Shown piece by piece: positions 6,538 to 6,912 of a stretch of 6,912 nt of DNA (position 1 is its first letter; every line of letters starts with the position of its first letter). This DNA is from Caldilineaceae bacterium (GTDB lineage: Bacteria > Chloroflexota > Anaerolineae > Caldilineales > Caldilineaceae), in the NCBI GenBank assembly GCA_012032975.1, contig JAAUPU010000150.1:1-6912 (forward strand), read 5' to 3'. The position numbers were made by a program, and so were the translations under genes. The notes beneath the pieces are model-generated. The model had not been told where the DNA came from and made no database searches. It saw only the letters and a program-made list of their open reading frames with translations.

Positions 6538-6554
6538 GCTGCCACATGGGCAGC
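6538..6554. promoter_or_regulatory. Operator- or hairpin-like palindrome in the GH4 leader
   Basis: GCTGCC-ACATG-GGCAGC is a perfect 6-5-6 inverted repeat about 27-43 bases upstream of the GH4 start codon and downstream of the predicted promoter. It could bind a dimeric regulator or fold in the leader RNA. A second, weaker pair, GCTGA...TCAGC, lies just beyond it (about 6565-6583). Confidence 0.3.
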
Positions 6555-6621
6555 GTTTGGTTGCTGAAAATGGTGGTCAGCCAGGGTTGATGGTTCTGGA
6601 CTGCACCGCTTGACTGTGCCC

Positions 6622-6652
6622 ATTATATACGAAGGATTGTCGGGCCGATCAA
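6622..6652 (-). promoter_or_regulatory. Predicted sigma70-type promoter of the GH4 gene
   Basis: On the minus strand, TTGATC (6652-6647) is followed after 17 bases by TATATA (6629-6624), which overlaps a perfect TATAAT (6627-6622, 19-base spacing). This AT-rich patch stands out in a GC-rich region. Transcription would start near 6615, leaving a leader of about 100 bases before ATG 6511 that holds the palindrome at 6538-6554 and the AGGAG. Confidence 0.5.
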
Positions 6653-6674
6653 CGTTGTGGAGTCTACTTGGCTC

Positions 6675-6912
6675 CTATCCACCCTCTCCCGGCCAATCTG
6701 CGAAAAGCTCTTCTGGATGCTCCGTCAGCGTGACCGGCGTGTAGAGCGGCGTGTCGGCCGCGACCAGGCGACCATCGGCCATCAGGTAGAGATTGCCCCA
6801 GTCGCCGTCAAACGCGATGCGGGCTGCGTCCGATGTGGCTTTGTCTGCCAAATATTGCCGTTCTGCCGCGTCGAAATCCCAACTCGCGTCGATCAAACCG
6901 CGCAAGCGCGCT
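6675..6912 (-). CDS. Unrecognised protein, C-terminal fragment (runs off the right edge)
   Basis: The minus-strand frame is open from the window edge to a TAG at 6677-6675, giving 78 codons. An in-frame TTG at 6905 could be a start, but no Shine-Dalgarno sequence is visible and the frame continues upstream, so I regard this as the end of a longer gene. The visible protein is acidic and well composed: WDFDAAERQYLADKA, then IAFDGDWGNLYLMADGRLVA, then HPEELFADWPGEGG at the end. The DGDWGNLYLMxDGRLV stretch looks like a beta-hairpin and loosely recalls SMI1/KNR4-type (SUKH) or other small sensory folds, but this is not enough to name it. The gene ends just upstream of the GH4 promoter, on the same strand. 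Confidence 0.55.
   Translation of the reverse strand, partial: ARLRGLIDASWDFDAAERQYLADKATSDAARIAFDGDWGNLYLMADGRLVAADTPLYTPVTLTEHPEELFADWPGEGG

Overview
The window (about 60% G+C) looks like a piece of an environmental bacterial chromosome, most plausibly a Chloroflexota (Anaerolineae/Caldilineae-like) member. That guess rests on GC-rich coding, the gene mix (GH4 glycosidase, cytoplasmic-type sulfatase, group II PLP decarboxylase, beta-propeller protein) and intergenic inverted repeats built from short motifs such as ATTGGAGACT and ACGAATT. There is no rRNA, no tRNA, no CRISPR array and no transposase.

Layout, left to right. 1-288 is the start of a gene that leaves the window on the minus strand (hypothetical; its N-terminus is faintly methyltransferase-like). 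289-470 is a divergent intergenic region with a predicted sigma70-type promoter and operator-like palindrome. From 471 on the plus strand lies a small multi-spanning membrane protein resembling DUF6790, whose frame is probably broken near 960-980, followed in another frame by a short glycine-rich hydrophobic ORF ending at 1182. The rest is a co-directional minus-strand block read right to left: GH4 glycosidase (6511 to 4976), type I sulfatase (4885 to 3446), five-blade beta-propeller protein (3298 to 2649) and PLP-dependent decarboxylase (2611 to 1258). At the right edge is the C-terminal end of an unrecognised protein (6912 to 6675), also minus strand.

The most important property for anyone using the sequence is that three of the four metabolic genes are split by single-base shifts (three in GH4, one in the propeller gene, three in the decarboxylase). 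When each shift is repaired by one base, all three genes give family-consistent proteins and lengths exactly divisible by three (512, 216 and 450 residues). Two of the shifts are an extra C in CCC runs only 17 bases apart. This looks like residual indel error in the assembly rather than true gene decay, and I therefore annotate each as one gene. The 479-residue sulfatase is intact.

Functionally, the GH4 enzyme and the sulfatase could act on sulfated or alpha-linked glycosides in the cytoplasm, but no transporter or regulator gene is present to prove a pathway. The propeller and decarboxylase genes are only 37 bases apart and are probably co-transcribed. The gaps on both sides of the sulfatase hold large inverted repeats, so the sulfatase may be a separate transcription unit. 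I see no convincing new defence or mobile system here; the repeats and the frameshift pattern are what deserve a second look.
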